Notes: generated by a model not told the origin, from the letters alone. 60,562 nucleotides of DNA from an uncultured Bacteroidota bacterium (GCA_902777005.1 CACYSB010000015.1:1-60562), one strand, 5' to 3'; shown: positions 1 to 9,880, counted from the stretch's first letter. Made by a program: numbers and translations.

Positions 1-1494
1 GCCCAGATGGTGAAAGAGGTGGCCAGCAAGACCAACGACCAGGCCGGCGACGGCACCACCACCGCCACCGTGCTGGCTCAGGCCATCGTCAACACCGGCC
101 TGAAGAACGTCACCGCCGGTGCCAACCCCATGGACCTCAAGCGCGGCATCGACAAGGCCGTTGCCGAGATCGTGAAGAGCATCAAGGAGCAGGCCCAGGA
201 AGTGGGCGGCGACATCCAGAAGATCCGCCAGGTGGCCACCATCAGCGCCAACAACGACAGCGCCATCGGTGACATCATCGCCGAGGCCATGGAGAAAGTG
301 ACCAAGGACGGCGTCATCACCATCGAAAACGCCAAGGGTATCGACACCACCGTAAAGGTCGTCGAGGGTATGCAGTTCGACCGCGGCTACATCAGCCCCT
401 ACTTCGTCACTGACACCGAGAAGATGGAGTGCGCCTACGACAACCCCTATATCCTCATCTACGACAAGAAGATCAGCACCATGAAGGACCTCCTGCCCGT
501 GCTCGAGAAGGTCGTCAACACCGGCCGTCCGCTCCTCATCATCGCTGAGGATGTCGAGAGCGAGGCCCTGGCCACCCTCGTGGTCAACCGCCTGCGCGGC
601 AGCCTGAAGATTGCCGCCGTCAAGGCCCCCGGCTTCGGCGACCGCCGCAAGGAGATGCTCGAAGACATCGCCATCCTCACCGGTGGCACCGTCATCAGCG
701 AGGAGAAGGGCTACAAGCTCGAGGATGCCGACCTCAGCATGCTCGGCCAGAGCGAGAAGATCAGCATCGACAAGGACAACACCACCATCGTCAGCGGCAA
801 GGGCAATAGCGACGCCATCAAGGCCCGCGTGGGTCAGATCAAAGCCCAGATCGAGAAGACCACCAGCGACTACGACCGCGAGAAGTTGCAGGAGCGTCTG
901 GCCAAGCTGGCCGGTGGCGTGGCAGTCATCTATGTCGGCGCCGCTTCTGAGGTCGAGATGAAGGAGAAGAAAGACCGCTTCGACGACGCCCTGCACGCCA
1001 CCCGCGCAGCCGTCGAAGAGGGTATCATCCCCGGTGGCGGTACTGCCCTCATCCGCGCCGCCCAGAAGCTCGAGGCCGTGAAGCCCGAGAACGAGGACGA
1101 GAAACTCGGCATCGAGATTATCCGCCGCGCCGTCGAGGAGCCTCTCCGCATGATTGTCGAGAACGCCGGCCTCGAAGGCAGCGTTGTCGTCAACGAGGTG
1201 AAGAACGGCAAGGGCGACTACGGCTACAACGCCCGCGCCGAGAAGTACGAGAACCTCTTCCAGAGCGGCGTCATCGATCCCGCCAAGGTGACCCGTGTGG
1301 CCCTGGAGAACGCCGCCTCTATCGCCGGCATGCTCCTCACCACCGAGTGCGTCCTCTGCGACATCAAGGAACCCGAATGTACTAAAAAGTACAAACCCCT
1401 CCCCAGCGGAAGGGTTTTACTAACCGCGTGCTCGCGGAGAGCAATAATAAGAAAGGCACCCAAACGGGTGCCTTTCATTATTCTTCTAATTTGA
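1..1494 (+). CDS. groEL: Chaperonin GroEL (Hsp60), 5' end outside window, aberrant 3' end
   Basis: ATP-dependent protein-folding chaperonin that forms a cytoplasmic double ring with GroES. The reading frame is open from base 1; about the first 70 residues lie outside the window. Family signatures are clear: the [12 protein letters not shown] nucleotide-binding segment at the start, the apical domain, and [10 protein letters not shown] and [11 protein letters not shown] near the end. The end is odd. After the DIKEPE codons (to 1377) the frame gives 38 codons of Lys/Arg-rich sequence that run through the transcription terminator to 1494. The usual Gly-Met-rich GroEL tail is absent. In the next frame, ATG TAC TAA at 1377-1385 would read Met-Tyr-stop, like a normal terminus. 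I infer a small deletion or assembly collapse in the repetitive tail. Identity is certain; the true 3' end is not. Confidence 0.95.
   Translation, partial: AQMVKEVASKTNDQAGDGTTTATVLAQAIVNTGLKNVTAGANPMDLKRGIDKAVAEIVKSIKEQAQEVGGDIQKIRQVATISANNDSAIGDIIAEAMEKVTKDGVITIENAKGIDTTVKVVEGMQFDRGYISPYFVTDTEKMECAYDNPYILIYDKKISTMKDLLPVLEKVVNTGRPLLIIAEDVESEALATLVVNRLRGSLKIAAVKAPGFGDRRKEMLEDIAILTGGTVISEEKGYKLEDADLSMLGQSEKISIDKDNTTIVSGKGNSDAIKARVGQIKAQIEKTTSDYDREKLQERLAKLAGGVAVIYVGAASEVEMKEKKDRFDDALHATRAAVEEGIIPGGGTALIRAAQKLEAVKPENEDEKLGIEIIRRAVEEPLRMIVENAGLEGSVVVNEVKNGKGDYGYNARAEKYENLFQSGVIDPAKVTRVALENAASIAGMLLTTECVLCDIKEPECTKKYKPLPSGRVLLTACSRRAIIRKAPKRVPFIILLI
1452..1475. terminator. Bidirectional rho-independent terminator between groEL and the AlaX-like gene
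   Basis: A perfect 10-bp stem, AAAGGCACCC (1452-1461) with GGGTGCCTTT (1466-1475), and a 4-base loop. A-rich and T-rich flanks suit both directions. It lies between the converging groEL and the minus-strand gene ending at 1478. Confidence 0.8.
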
Positions 1495-1948
1495 AGCGCA
1501 TGCGCCACACTTTGGCGTCTGCATTATAATCGTGGGAGATGATTTTGAAGCGGCCGATTTCTGAGGTATTTTGCACGTGGGTGCCGACACATGCACAAAT
1601 GTCATAGTCGCCGATGCGCACCAGACGGAGGGTCTCGCTGGCATCGTCGGGAAGCTTCCAGAGGTCCACCTCGGGCGGCACCTCTCCCCTCTTCACGTAC
1701 TCATAGCTGACGGGCAGATGCTGCGATATCACCTCGTTGACGCGGCGCTCAATCTCCGCCACCTGCTCGTCGGTGGGGCAGGCGTCAAGCAGATAGTCGC
1801 ACTTGCTCTTCTTGCGCTCTATATGCGCGTTGCGTGACCGCGGGCAGCCGAACATGCGCACCATCGTCTGGTTCAAAATATGCTCCGCCGTATGCATCGG
1901 CGGATACTCCTGCTTGTTATGCTCGTTAAGAATCGGTTCTTGTTCCAT
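1478..1948 (-). CDS. AlaX-type alanyl-tRNA editing protein (stand-alone trans-editing domain)
   Basis: Predicted to hydrolyse mischarged Ser- or Gly-tRNA(Ala) in the cytoplasm, like the editing domain of AlaRS. The zinc-site motifs of the family are visible: HTAEH near residue 20 and CACVGTH near residue 120. At about 156 residues it matches short stand-alone AlaX proteins. The start at 1948 gives [21 protein letters not shown], a typical N-terminus; an ATG eight codons upstream is possible but overlaps the preceding gene. The codons for the first 19 or so residues are duplicated at the start of the upstream lipoprotein gene (2447-2502). The two genes are head-to-tail with almost no gap, so they are probably co-transcribed. 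Confidence 0.85.
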   Translation of the reverse strand: MEQEPILNEHNKQEYPPMHTAEHILNQTMVRMFGCPRSRNAHIERKKSKCDYLLDACPTDEQVAEIERRVNEVISQHLPVSYEYVKRGEVPPEVDLWKLPDDASETLRLVRIGDYDICACVGTHVQNTSEIGRFKIISHDYNADAKVWRMRFKLEE

Positions 1949-1953
1949 ATTTT

Positions 1954-2502
1954 TTAGTTCATGATGGTACATTCGAAGTCATCTATTCTCCTGCAATGGG
2001 TACAAATAAAGAAATACCCTCCACGGCCACACAAACCCTCCCAGTATTTCTGTGGCGACTCGCTGTAAACGACCAATAGTCGCTGTCCACATTGTGTACA
2101 AGTCAATTTTGAATAGTATGGCCTATTGTATTTTACAAACTCCTTCCATCTTTCAAGGTGAACCAATGACCATTTCGAGTCGTATCCGTCAAACGAGAGG
2201 TCGGCGATTTCTGAATCTGTAAGCTCGCGATACTTATTTTTGGAATCACTCTTCCTCTCTGGCTCTGGCGGCAGCGGCATTTCATTTGAAATACTGTCGC
2301 TTTGCTGTTCATCTTCAACAATACCACAGACAATACTGTCTGAAAAAGCAATGTCGGTGGTTCCCCTGTGTCCACAACCGCACAATACAAGCAGTCCGAA
2401 CATTAAGACAAGTATCTTAATTCTTTGGGGTGTGTTCAATCCTCCTGTATGCATCGGCGGGTACTCTTCTTTGTTGTGAGCGTTTAATACAGGTTCTTCC
2501 AT
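1954..2502 (-). CDS. Zinc-ribbon lipoprotein with an AlaX-derived N-terminal leader
   Basis: Unrecognised protein. The first 19 residues copy the N-terminus of the adjacent AlaX protein. They are followed by a lipoprotein signal: RIKI, then a hydrophobic stretch ending LVLCGC (residues 27-43). The rest is acidic and Ser-rich, then carries two Cys pairs, CTQC and CTHC near the C-terminus, with another Cys (GLCG) between them, suggesting a zinc ribbon. The real start is unclear. Residue 1 (2502) includes the AlaX copy, a TTG at 2439 would give a normal-length signal peptide, and an ATG at 2403 leaves no positively charged n-region. The simplest reading is that a lipoprotein gene was inserted at the 5' end of alaX with duplication of the target. 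Confidence 0.6.
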   Translation of the reverse strand: MEEPVLNAHNKEEYPPMHTGGLNTPQRIKILVLMFGLLVLCGCGHRGTTDIAFSDSIVCGIVEDEQQSDSISNEMPLPPEPERKSDSKNKYRELTDSEIADLSFDGYDSKWSLVHLERWKEFVKYNRPYYSKLTCTQCGQRLLVVYSESPQKYWEGLCGRGGYFFICTHCRRIDDFECTIMN

Positions 2503-2532
2503 GCATTGATAACGTGAATGTTCTATAATTAT

Positions 2533-2563
2533 TTTGTCATTACGGGGAAAACATGTATCTTTG
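2533..2563 (+). promoter_or_regulatory. Bacteroidetes-type promoter for the PIF1-like helicase gene
   Basis: TTTG at 2533-2536, a 19-base spacer, then TATCTTTG at 2556-2563. This exactly matches the Bacteroides -33/-7 consensus. The ATG at 2573 is only 9 bases past the -7 box, so the mRNA would have almost no leader, which fixes the start at 2573 and rules out the upstream in-frame ATG at 2534. Confidence 0.75.
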
Positions 2564-2572
2564 CAGTCAATT

Positions 2573-4687
2573 ATGGAAACAAACCCTCAACTCGAGACTG
2601 CACGGCGCTATGTGGAGCAGACCGGCGTGTCGCTGTTCCTCACCGGTAAGGCGGGGACTGGCAAGACGACTTTCCTGCATGACATCGTGGCCACCACGGC
2701 AAAGCGCCATGTGGTGCTGGCCCCCACTGGTGTGGCAGCCGTCAACGCCGGCGGTGTCACCATACATTCTTTCTTCCAACTCCCCTTCGACCCCTACCTG
2801 CCAGACGTAAAAGAACTGGTAACCGAATACCAGATGCCGGGGAGCCGCAAGTCACTAAGCAAAAACAAACTCAACATCATACGCACGATAGAACTGCTTA
2901 TCATCGACGAGATATCGATGGTGCGTGCAGACTTGCTCGACGCCATAGACATGACCCTGCGGCGCTACCGCCGCTCAAGCCGCCCATTCGGAGGTGTGCA
3001 GCTGCTGATGATAGGCGACGTTCACCAGCTGTCGCCCGTGGTTACAGAGACAGAGAGGCCGTTTATGGAGAAGGTCTACCCCTCTCCATACTTCTTTGCC
3101 AGCAAAGCGCTGCAGCGGCTGAACTACGTCACCATCGAGCTCACCACCGTCTACCGCCAGCAGGACGCCGCCTTCGTCGACCTGCTGAATCATGTGCGTG
3201 ACAACAGACTGGACACCGAGACGCTGCGAGCATTAAACGCTAGAGTGTTGAACGGTAAGGGGGAAAAGGGAAGCGTGCAGACTATCACGTTAACCACCCA
3301 CAACCGACAGGCCGACGCCATCAACCACCGTCATATGGCGGCTTTAACTGGTGAGCGGCGCGTGTATGAAGCCATCCTTAAGGGCAACTATCCGGAGAAA
3401 TCGCTACCCTGCGACCAGAGCCTCGAGGTAAAGGTCGGCGAGCGCGTGATGTTCGTCAAGAACGACAGCAGTGGCGCACACCGATACTATAACGGCATGC
3501 TCGCCACCGTTACAGGCTTCATATACGACAGTGAGAACGATAAAGAATACATAGAAGTCATTGGTGACGACGGCGACATAGTCACCGTAAACCGCGAGCT
3601 GTGGGAGTGCATGAAGTACAAGCTCGACGAGAAGACCAACGAGATTACGCAAGAAGTTGACGGCACTTTCTGTCAGTACCCCCTGCAAGCCGCATGGGCT
3701 GTGACCATACACAAAGCGCAGGGGCTCACCTTCGACCGCGTGACAATAGATGCCGCCGACGCCTTTGCCTTTGGACAAGTCTATGTGGCGCTGAGCCGCT
3801 GCCGTACACTGGAGGGGCTCTCTCTATCCACTCCGCTCTCCCCTAAGGTTGCCTTCGACGACCTCAGCGTAAGCCGCTTTGTATCGGCGCAGCCGACATT
3901 CAAAGAGACCGAGGCCGCCGCCGTAGAGTACGAACGTCAATATCGCTTGGAGAAACTCATGGAACTCTTCGGCATGGACGACCTGATACGTCTCAGCGAA
4001 CGGCTGCAGGAGCATTACAGCAAACTGAAGAACATATACTCCGAGAACGTGGATTGTATGCGCAACGCCAGCAACGCCATTGTCGACTTGTATGGCGTCG
4101 GCGAGAAGTTCAAGGCCCAGCTGATGCGGCTCGACGAAACCGGCCAGAACGAACGTGCTCAGAAGGGCGCTGATTACTACCTATCACAACTCACACCTTT
4201 CCTCGCCGTCGTCAAGGTACTCCTCGATATCGAGATAGACAACAAAGAGACCGCCAAGCATGTGGACGAGGCCGGCCAGCAACTCACCGAAGCCCTCAAC
4301 ATCAAGATAGCCTGCCTAGAAGCCGTCAAAAAGCAGGGCTTCAGCGTACAAGCCGTACAGCATGCGAAGCTCAACTTCCTCATCGAGAAAGACGACAATA
4401 AGAAAGGGCATGAGCGTTCGGCGAAACCCGCTAAGAAACGCGGGAAAGACGGCATAGACAACGAACTTTTCACAGCACTGCGCAATTGGAGAGCCATGAA
4501 AGCCGAAGACCAGGGTGTACCCGTGTACGTCATACTGCAGCAGAAAGCACTGCACGCTATCGCCACCAACACACCACAGACAATTGCCGAGTTGAAGCAA
4601 CAAATCGGTGTTGGCGAGAAGACCGTGGAGCGTTATGGCAACGAAATCATTGACATAGTAAAAGATTACACGAACAATAATATATAA
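2573..4687 (+). CDS. PIF1/RecD-like superfamily 1 DNA helicase with C-terminal HRDC domain
   Basis: ATP-dependent 5'-3' DNA helicase, presumably for replication-fork or repair work in the cytoplasm. Visible motifs: Walker A GKAGTGKT (residues 25-32), Walker B IIDEIS near residue 110, a QLSPV switch after GDVH, and a C-terminal VALSR motif near residue 405 with the upstream TIHKAQG. After about 200 residues of helical linker, the last 80 residues form an HRDC domain (LFTALRNWR ... TVERYGNEI), a nucleic-acid-binding module also found in RecQ. The start is set by the promoter at 2533-2563. It is followed after 6 bases by nfo, so both are likely one DNA-repair transcript. Confidence 0.85.
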   Translation: METNPQLETARRYVEQTGVSLFLTGKAGTGKTTFLHDIVATTAKRHVVLAPTGVAAVNAGGVTIHSFFQLPFDPYLPDVKELVTEYQMPGSRKSLSKNKLNIIRTIELLIIDEISMVRADLLDAIDMTLRRYRRSSRPFGGVQLLMIGDVHQLSPVVTETERPFMEKVYPSPYFFASKALQRLNYVTIELTTVYRQQDAAFVDLLNHVRDNRLDTETLRALNARVLNGKGEKGSVQTITLTTHNRQADAINHRHMAALTGERRVYEAILKGNYPEKSLPCDQSLEVKVGERVMFVKNDSSGAHRYYNGMLATVTGFIYDSENDKEYIEVIGDDGDIVTVNRELWECMKYKLDEKTNEITQEVDGTFCQYPLQAAWAVTIHKAQGLTFDRVTIDAADAFAFGQVYVALSRCRTLEGLSLSTPLSPKVAFDDLSVSRFVSAQPTFKETEAAAVEYERQYRLEKLMELFGMDDLIRLSERLQEHYSKLKNIYSENVDCMRNASNAIVDLYGVGEKFKAQLMRLDETGQNERAQKGADYYLSQLTPFLAVVKVLLDIEIDNKETAKHVDEAGQQLTEALNIKIACLEAVKKQGFSVQAVQHAKLNFLIEKDDNKKGHERSAKPAKKRGKDGIDNELFTALRNWRAMKAEDQGVPVYVILQQKALHAIATNTPQTIAELKQQIGVGEKTVERYGNEIIDIVKDYTNNNI

Positions 4688-4693
4688 TCCATT

Positions 4694-5533
4694 ATGACCA
4701 AATACATCGGTGCTCACGTGAGCGCATCAGGCGGCGTAGGAAACGCCATACTGAATGCCGAGGCCATCGGGGCCAACGCCTTCGCTCTGTTTACACGCAA
4801 CCAGCGCAGCTGGGTAAGCAAGCCGCTGCCACTGCTGGAGATTGACGGTTTCAAAGCATTGCTCGTCGACCGTGGTTTCAGCCCCAAATACGTGCTGCCT
4901 CATGACAGCTACCTCATCAACCTTGGCTCGCCCGACGAGGAGACGCTACAAAAAAGCCGTGCCGCCTTTCTCGACGAGATGCATCGCGCACAGCAGCTGG
5001 GCCTCAAGATGCTGAACTTCCACCCCGGCAGCCACCTGAACAAGGTCAGCGAGGAGGAATGCTTAGACCAGATTGCCCGCGAGGTTAACCTGGCCCTGAG
5101 CAAGACAGAGGGGGTGACAGCCGTCATCGAGAACACCGCCGGACAGGGCACCAACCTCGGCTGGAAGTTCGAGCACATTGCACGAATTATTGAGGGTATC
5201 GACGACAAAAGCCGCGTGGGTGTATGCATCGACACCTGCCACACCCTCGCCGCCGGCTACGATCTTTCGACTGAGATGGGCTACATGTTCTGCTTCGAGG
5301 AATTCGACCGCCTGATAGGTCAGAAATACCTCTGCGCCATCCACCTCAACGACAGCAAGAAGAATGCAGGCAGCCATGTGGACCGTCACGAAGTCCTCGG
5401 CGAGGGCTTCCTCGGCAAAGAGTTCTTCTCGCGCTTCATGCACGACCCCCGTTTCGACGACATGCCCATCATCCTAGAGACCCCCGACCCGATGCGCTGG
5501 GCCGAGGAAATCAAATGGCTACGGAATTTGTAA
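4694..5533 (+). CDS. nfo: Endonuclease IV (apurinic/apyrimidinic endonuclease)
   Basis: Cleaves the backbone 5' to abasic sites in base-excision repair, using a trinuclear zinc site. The sequence starts [12 protein letters not shown] and contains the family's metal-ligand motifs: FHPGSH near residue 115, ENTAGQG near residue 150, [13 protein letters not shown] near residue 180, HLNDSK near residue 218 and ILETP near the end. The 279-residue length is normal. It starts 6 bases after the helicase stop, consistent with a repair operon. Confidence 0.95.
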   Translation: MTKYIGAHVSASGGVGNAILNAEAIGANAFALFTRNQRSWVSKPLPLLEIDGFKALLVDRGFSPKYVLPHDSYLINLGSPDEETLQKSRAAFLDEMHRAQQLGLKMLNFHPGSHLNKVSEEECLDQIAREVNLALSKTEGVTAVIENTAGQGTNLGWKFEHIARIIEGIDDKSRVGVCIDTCHTLAAGYDLSTEMGYMFCFEEFDRLIGQKYLCAIHLNDSKKNAGSHVDRHEVLGEGFLGKEFFSRFMHDPRFDDMPIILETPDPMRWAEEIKWLRNL

Positions 5534-5539
5534 TATTAC

Positions 5540-6040
5540 ATGGATAATACAATACTAGCCGTCAACGGTCCCCAAAAATGTCCAATCTGGGAGAAGATTC
5601 TTGACTCTCTTCCCCCATTTCTCATGCTGTTTGTTGTCATTATGATGATATTTGTTATTGTTACAACGGCAAAACAAAATGACGCAGACTTGATTATATG
5701 GACTTTTTACACGGCAGTCTTCCTATTTTGTACATACATGTTCTTCTTCGTATTAGACAATCACATACGTCTATTCCACGCCCAGGAGACCATATCAATA
5801 CAAGGCGACGCACTTGTCATTGACTGTACAAAAAGCTTTATGCGGCGACATAAAAGTATTCCGCTGTCTTCCATACGCCGTGTAGATCATTACGATGGCA
5901 GCAGAGGTAGCAGCCTCACTGTACCCGAAACCTTGCGGGTATATTATGGTCGCCACAGCCGCTATCGCTTTGCCATTAATATGACATACAGCGACAGTAG
6001 CCAATTGGCAAAAGAAATAATGAAATTTGTCCACAAGTAA
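5540..6040 (+). CDS. Small inner-membrane protein with two TM helices and a PH-like cytoplasmic tail
   Basis: Unrecognised 166-residue protein. Two hydrophobic helices are clear at about residues 27-46 and 52-74, followed by a soluble domain with beta-rich patterning (ISIQGDALVIDC ... IPLSSIRRVDHY ... RYRFAINM) that resembles the bacterial PH/DUF304 type of membrane-associated domain. This assignment rests on pattern only. It lies 6 bases after nfo and 16 bases before the DUF2461 gene, so it is probably in the same transcript. Its codon use is more AT-rich than its neighbours. Confidence 0.55.
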   Translation: MDNTILAVNGPQKCPIWEKILDSLPPFLMLFVVIMMIFVIVTTAKQNDADLIIWTFYTAVFLFCTYMFFFVLDNHIRLFHAQETISIQGDALVIDCTKSFMRRHKSIPLSSIRRVDHYDGSRGSSLTVPETLRVYYGRHSRYRFAINMTYSDSSQLAKEIMKFVHK

Positions 6041-6056
6041 AAACATATATATCAAA

Positions 6057-6764
6057 ATGACGCCCCAACTGCACCCCGATACCCTGCCCTTCCTGCAGGA
6101 ACTGACTGTCAACAACAACCGCCCGTGGTTCAACGACCACAAGGACCGCTGGCTGGCCATCAAGGCCGACTTCGAGGCCTTCACACAGGCTTTGATCGAC
6201 GAGATGGTGAAATACGACGACACCCTTGTTGGCCTCACGGCCAAGAACTCGGTCTACCGCATCTACCGCGACACGCGTTTCTCAGCCGACAAAACGCCCT
6301 ACAAGACCCACATTGCCTGCTTCCTCAGCAGCTGGGGTCCGAAGAACAGCGGCGTGCCGGGCTACTACTTCCAGATAGGAACAGAAGAGGCCTACGGCCT
6401 GAAGGGCACATGCAACCTCGGCGGCGGCATCTTCATGCCCACGCCTGAAGCCCTCAACGCCATCCGGCAGGAGATATTCTACTGCACCGACGAGTTCCTG
6501 GCCATAATGAACGAGAAAAACTATAAGCGCTACTTCGGCAGCGAGTTCTTCACCCTGAAGAAGCTACAGCGCGTACCCAAGGGCTACCCCGCCGACTGGG
6601 AGCACGCCGACCTGTTGAAATACAAAGACTATACCACCAGCTACACCATACCAAACAAGTTCATCGGCAACGAGAAACTCTTTGAAGAGGTGCTGAAGGT
6701 GTGGCGCGCCAGTGTGCCGCTGAACCGCTTTGTGCAACGGGCGATGGAAGACGTCAGACAATAA
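6057..6764 (+). CDS. DUF2461 (TIGR02453) family protein
   Basis: Conserved protein of unknown function, common in Bacteroidetes. Recognisable family segments are FLQELTVNNNRPWFNDHK at the N-terminus, VYRIYRDTRFSADKTPYKTH near residue 70 and the GGGIFMP segment near residue 120. The start at 6057 (MTPQLHPDT) fits the family and avoids overlap with the preceding gene; an in-frame ATG at 6027 would overlap it. The catalytic role, if any, is unknown. It is the last gene before the terminator at 6765-6794. Confidence 0.85.
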   Translation: MTPQLHPDTLPFLQELTVNNNRPWFNDHKDRWLAIKADFEAFTQALIDEMVKYDDTLVGLTAKNSVYRIYRDTRFSADKTPYKTHIACFLSSWGPKNSGVPGYYFQIGTEEAYGLKGTCNLGGGIFMPTPEALNAIRQEIFYCTDEFLAIMNEKNYKRYFGSEFFTLKKLQRVPKGYPADWEHADLLKYKDYTTSYTIPNKFIGNEKLFEEVLKVWRASVPLNRFVQRAMEDVRQ

Positions 6765-6794
6765 AAAAGAGCGACCCAATCGGGTCGCTCTTTT
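6765..6794. terminator. Bidirectional rho-independent terminator
   Basis: A perfect 13-bp stem (AAAAGAGCGACCC at 6765-6777, complement at 6782-6794) with an AATC loop. It separates the converging DUF2461 and MFS genes, with A/T tracts suitable for both directions. Confidence 0.9.
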
Positions 6795-6813
6795 AAACTA
6801 TTGATACCGGTAG

Positions 6814-8442
6814 TTATTCAGCCTTGATGTTGGGCTGCTCCAGACCGTAACCTTTCTTCTTGTCAACAGCACGGAGGTATATTGAGATAAGAAGAGCGGC
6901 GATACCGAGGGCGGCCAGCATGACCAGTGCCCATGTGTAGTTGAGCTCGTGGGCGGCGGTACCTTCGGGGTTGGTGTTGTTCAGCACCATGCCGATGAGT
7001 GCGGGGAATAGGCCGAGACCGATATTCTGAATCCAGAAGATGGCGGCATAGGCGGAGCCGATAATCTTCTCGTCAACCAGTTTGGGCACCGAGGGCCACA
7101 GGGCGGCGGGCACCAGAGAGAAACTTGCGCCAAGCACGAGGATGGTGACGTAAGCAACAATGGTGCCACCAACGGCATTGCCCTTAAAGACGGGCAGGAT
7201 GAAGGCGAAGGTGAGGTGGCAGATGACTAGCAGTATGGAGCCGAGCATCAGCATCGAGGCAGCCTTACCCTTATGGTCCACATAGTTGCCAAGGATGGGG
7301 GTGATGGCCACAGCCAACAGCGGGAACACTGCGAAGATAGTCTCAGCGGTACCGCGCATATAACCCATGTAACAGTAGACGATGAGGGCGACGACAGCAA
7401 GACCCATCAGGCCGTATTTCAAGCCCTTCTTCTTCGAGAAATTGCTGGCGAAGGCACACACGGCCACGACAAGCATGATGATGTACTGCACAATGGTCAC
7501 CGAACTGCCGGCCCAGAAGGTTCCCTCTTGGGCTGGGTTGAGGGTCAGGTTGCACTGCAGCATGTTGACGGCATACTTCTGGAAGGGGAAGATGGCGCTG
7601 TAGTAGAGCACGCAGAGCAGAGCCACGAGCCAGAAGCCAAGGCTGGTGAAGATCTTGCCCAGGTCGCTGATCTTGAAGGGGTCGTCCTTCTCTTCGGCCT
7701 CGCCGGTCTGGCTGTCGAGTTTCTTGTCCATGAAGAAGTAGGTGATGAACATGATGAGGGCGATGCAGAGCAGCACCACGCCGAACTTCACAGCGTTGTC
7801 CACATGTATCTCGCCGCCGAGCTTGGCAAAGTAAGGGCTGAAGATCATGCAGGTTGCGACACCGAGGCGGGCAAGAGCCATCTCAGAGCCCATCGCCAGA
7901 GCTGTCTCGCGGCCCTTGAACCACTTGACGATACCGCGACTCACGGTGATACCGGCCATCTCGCAGCCGCAACCGAAGAACATGAAGCCCAGAGCAGCCA
8001 GCTTTGCCGAGGCGGGCATACCAGCCGCGAAGGGCAGGATGGCGCCGATGACGGGCAGTTCACCGTTCCAGTTCAGGTTGTTTGTGAACCAAGCCTCGAG
8101 GCTGGTGCCAACAAAAGCGTCGCTGACGGCGTAGAACTTAATCAAGCCGCCGAAGAGCATCACAGCACCCGAGAGCACAGCGGTGAAGCGCACACCCATC
8201 TTGTCGAGGATGATACCGGCGAAGATGAGGAAGAACACATAGACGTTGAGGAACACCTCGGCGCCCTGCATGCGTCCGAACGAAGCACTGTCCCATCCGC
8301 GGGTGTCCTGCATCAGGTCCTTGATGGGCGAAAGGATGTCCATAAATACATAGCTGCAGAACATGGCCAAAGCCAGCAGCAGCAGAGCGGTCCAACGCAT
8401 GGCGGCGCTGTCACGCAGTGTCTTAATACCTGTTTGTGTCAT
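6814..8442 (-). CDS. Major facilitator superfamily transporter
   Basis: Inner-membrane secondary transporter of 542 residues. The protein is hydrophobic throughout, with about 12 predicted helices, a central charged cytoplasmic loop (KKLDSQTGEAEEKDDPFK) between the two halves, and the MFS-like loop GIILDKMGVRFT after the second helix. The substrate cannot be told from sequence; proteins of this kind in Bacteroidales are annotated only as MFS transporters. A CAAAGATA (-7 box TATCTTTG, 8480-8487) lies 38 bases upstream, but no good -33 is seen. The neighbouring tyrS ends at 8516, so this gene probably has its own promoter. Confidence 0.85.
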   Translation of the reverse strand: MTQTGIKTLRDSAAMRWTALLLLALAMFCSYVFMDILSPIKDLMQDTRGWDSASFGRMQGAEVFLNVYVFFLIFAGIILDKMGVRFTAVLSGAVMLFGGLIKFYAVSDAFVGTSLEAWFTNNLNWNGELPVIGAILPFAAGMPASAKLAALGFMFFGCGCEMAGITVSRGIVKWFKGRETALAMGSEMALARLGVATCMIFSPYFAKLGGEIHVDNAVKFGVVLLCIALIMFITYFFMDKKLDSQTGEAEEKDDPFKISDLGKIFTSLGFWLVALLCVLYYSAIFPFQKYAVNMLQCNLTLNPAQEGTFWAGSSVTIVQYIIMLVVAVCAFASNFSKKKGLKYGLMGLAVVALIVYCYMGYMRGTAETIFAVFPLLAVAITPILGNYVDHKGKAASMLMLGSILLVICHLTFAFILPVFKGNAVGGTIVAYVTILVLGASFSLVPAALWPSVPKLVDEKIIGSAYAAIFWIQNIGLGLFPALIGMVLNNTNPEGTAAHELNYTWALVMLAALGIAALLISIYLRAVDKKKGYGLEQPNIKAE

Positions 8443-8515
8443 ATTACTTGTTTTGTTTGTTTATATTCAAATGAAAGTGCAAAGATACGAATAAAAAATC
8501 ACATAGTGAGTATTT

Positions 8516-9793
8516 TTATTCGACGTTCAGCAGATAGTAGTTCTTCTTTCCTTTCTGTACAAGGATGCAGCCGCTGTTGAGAATATCTGCGGCGCCGAGG
8601 GTGCAGCCCTCCCCTACCTTCTGTTTGTTGACGCTTATACTGTTCTGCTTCAGTTCGCGGCGTATCTCCCCTTTGCTTGCAAACATGCCCACCTCGGCGG
8701 CGAGGTCTACCAGCGAGGCACCTGCCTCGATGGTGGCACGGCTGACGTTGTACTGCGGCACACCCTCAAAGACACTCAGAAGGGTCTCTCGGTCGAGAGC
8801 GTTGAGCTGCTCAGTGGTGGCTTTGCCAAATAGAAGCTCGCTGGCGGCGATAGCGGTGTTGTAAGCCTCTTCACCGTGCACACGGATGGTGATGTCTTTA
8901 GCTAATGCCTTCTGCAGTATGCGCTGCTCGGGAGCCTCGGCATGCTGCTTCTCCATAGCCTCAATCTCCTCTTTCGAGAATAGGGTAAAAATACGTATGT
9001 AACGTGCAGTATCCACATCCGAGCAGTTGAGCCAGAACTGGTAGAATTTGTAGGGACTGGTCTTCTCCGGATCGAGCCACACATTGCCGCCCTCAGTCTT
9101 ACCGAACTTGGTGCCGTCGGCCTTGGTAATGAGCGGACATGTCAGTGCGAAAGCCTCACCACCTTCCATGCGGCGGATGAGCTCTGTGCCGGTGGTGATG
9201 TTACCCCACTGGTCGCTGCCGCCCATCTGCAACTTGCAGCCCTTGGTGCGGTAGAGGGTGAGGAAGTCGTAGCCCTGCAGCAGCTGGTAGCTGAACTCGG
9301 TGAACGAGATGCCGGTCTCCATGCGTTTCTTCACGCTGTCCTTGGTCATCATATAGTTCACCGTGATGTGCTTGCCCACGTCACGGATAAAGTCGAGGAA
9401 AAGATAGTCTTTCATCCAGTCGTAGTTGTTGCATATCTCGGCACCGTTGACAGAGTTGTTGAAGTCGAGGAAGCGCTCCAACTGTTTGCGGATGCACTGC
9501 ACGTTGTGCTGTATTTCCTCAACGGTGAGGAGCTTGCGCTCCTGTGCCTTGAAGCTGGGGTCGCCAATCATACCGGTGGCGCCGCCAACGACGGCCAGCG
9601 GTTTGTGCCCTGCCATCTGCAGGTGCTTCAGCAGCATGATGCTCACAAGGTGGCCGATATGCAGCGAATCGGCGGTGGGGTCAATGCCCACATATGCAGT
9701 AGTGACTTCTTTCTTCAGCTGTTCTTCGGTACCAGGCATGATGTCGTGAATCATGCCACGCCATTTCAGTTCTTCTACTAGATTGGTGTTCAT
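8516..9793 (-). CDS. tyrS: Tyrosyl-tRNA synthetase
   Basis: Class I aminoacyl-tRNA synthetase that charges tRNA(Tyr). It has the HIGH motif as [11 protein letters not shown] near residue 38, the tyrosine-binding QLLQGYD and GGSDQWGNI segments, and a KMSKS-like KFGKTEGG near residue 232. The C-terminus has the S4 RNA-binding fold ([18 protein letters not shown]). At 425 residues it is full length. A hairpin at 9826-9861 lies just upstream, separating it from the gene starting at 13060. Confidence 0.97.
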   Translation of the reverse strand: MNTNLVEELKWRGMIHDIMPGTEEQLKKEVTTAYVGIDPTADSLHIGHLVSIMLLKHLQMAGHKPLAVVGGATGMIGDPSFKAQERKLLTVEEIQHNVQCIRKQLERFLDFNNSVNGAEICNNYDWMKDYLFLDFIRDVGKHITVNYMMTKDSVKKRMETGISFTEFSYQLLQGYDFLTLYRTKGCKLQMGGSDQWGNITTGTELIRRMEGGEAFALTCPLITKADGTKFGKTEGGNVWLDPEKTSPYKFYQFWLNCSDVDTARYIRIFTLFSKEEIEAMEKQHAEAPEQRILQKALAKDITIRVHGEEAYNTAIAASELLFGKATTEQLNALDRETLLSVFEGVPQYNVSRATIEAGASLVDLAAEVGMFASKGEIRRELKQNSISVNKQKVGEGCTLGAADILNSGCILVQKGKKNYYLLNVE

Positions 9794-9825
9794 TTATAAT
9801 ATTATTTAGTATTCTTTTTTATATA

Positions 9826-9861
9826 CGAAGAGGTGCTGCTCTGTCGGGCGGCACCTCTTCG
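9826..9861 (-). terminator. Possible terminator hairpin downstream of the T9SS protein gene
   Basis: An 11-bp perfect stem, CGAAGAGGTGC (9826-9836) with GCACCTCTTCG (9851-9861), lies 20 bases past the stop at 9881. The following bases on the minus strand are A-rich rather than T-rich, so termination is plausible but unproven. Confidence 0.5.
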
Positions 9862-9880
9862 TGTTTATTGCAATGCCCGA

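Noticed and set aside
7273..8580. Plus-strand ORF (435 codons) opposite the MFS transporter
   Set aside because: His/Glu/Asp-rich antisense of hydrophobic transporter codons, running through the intergenic region into tyrS.
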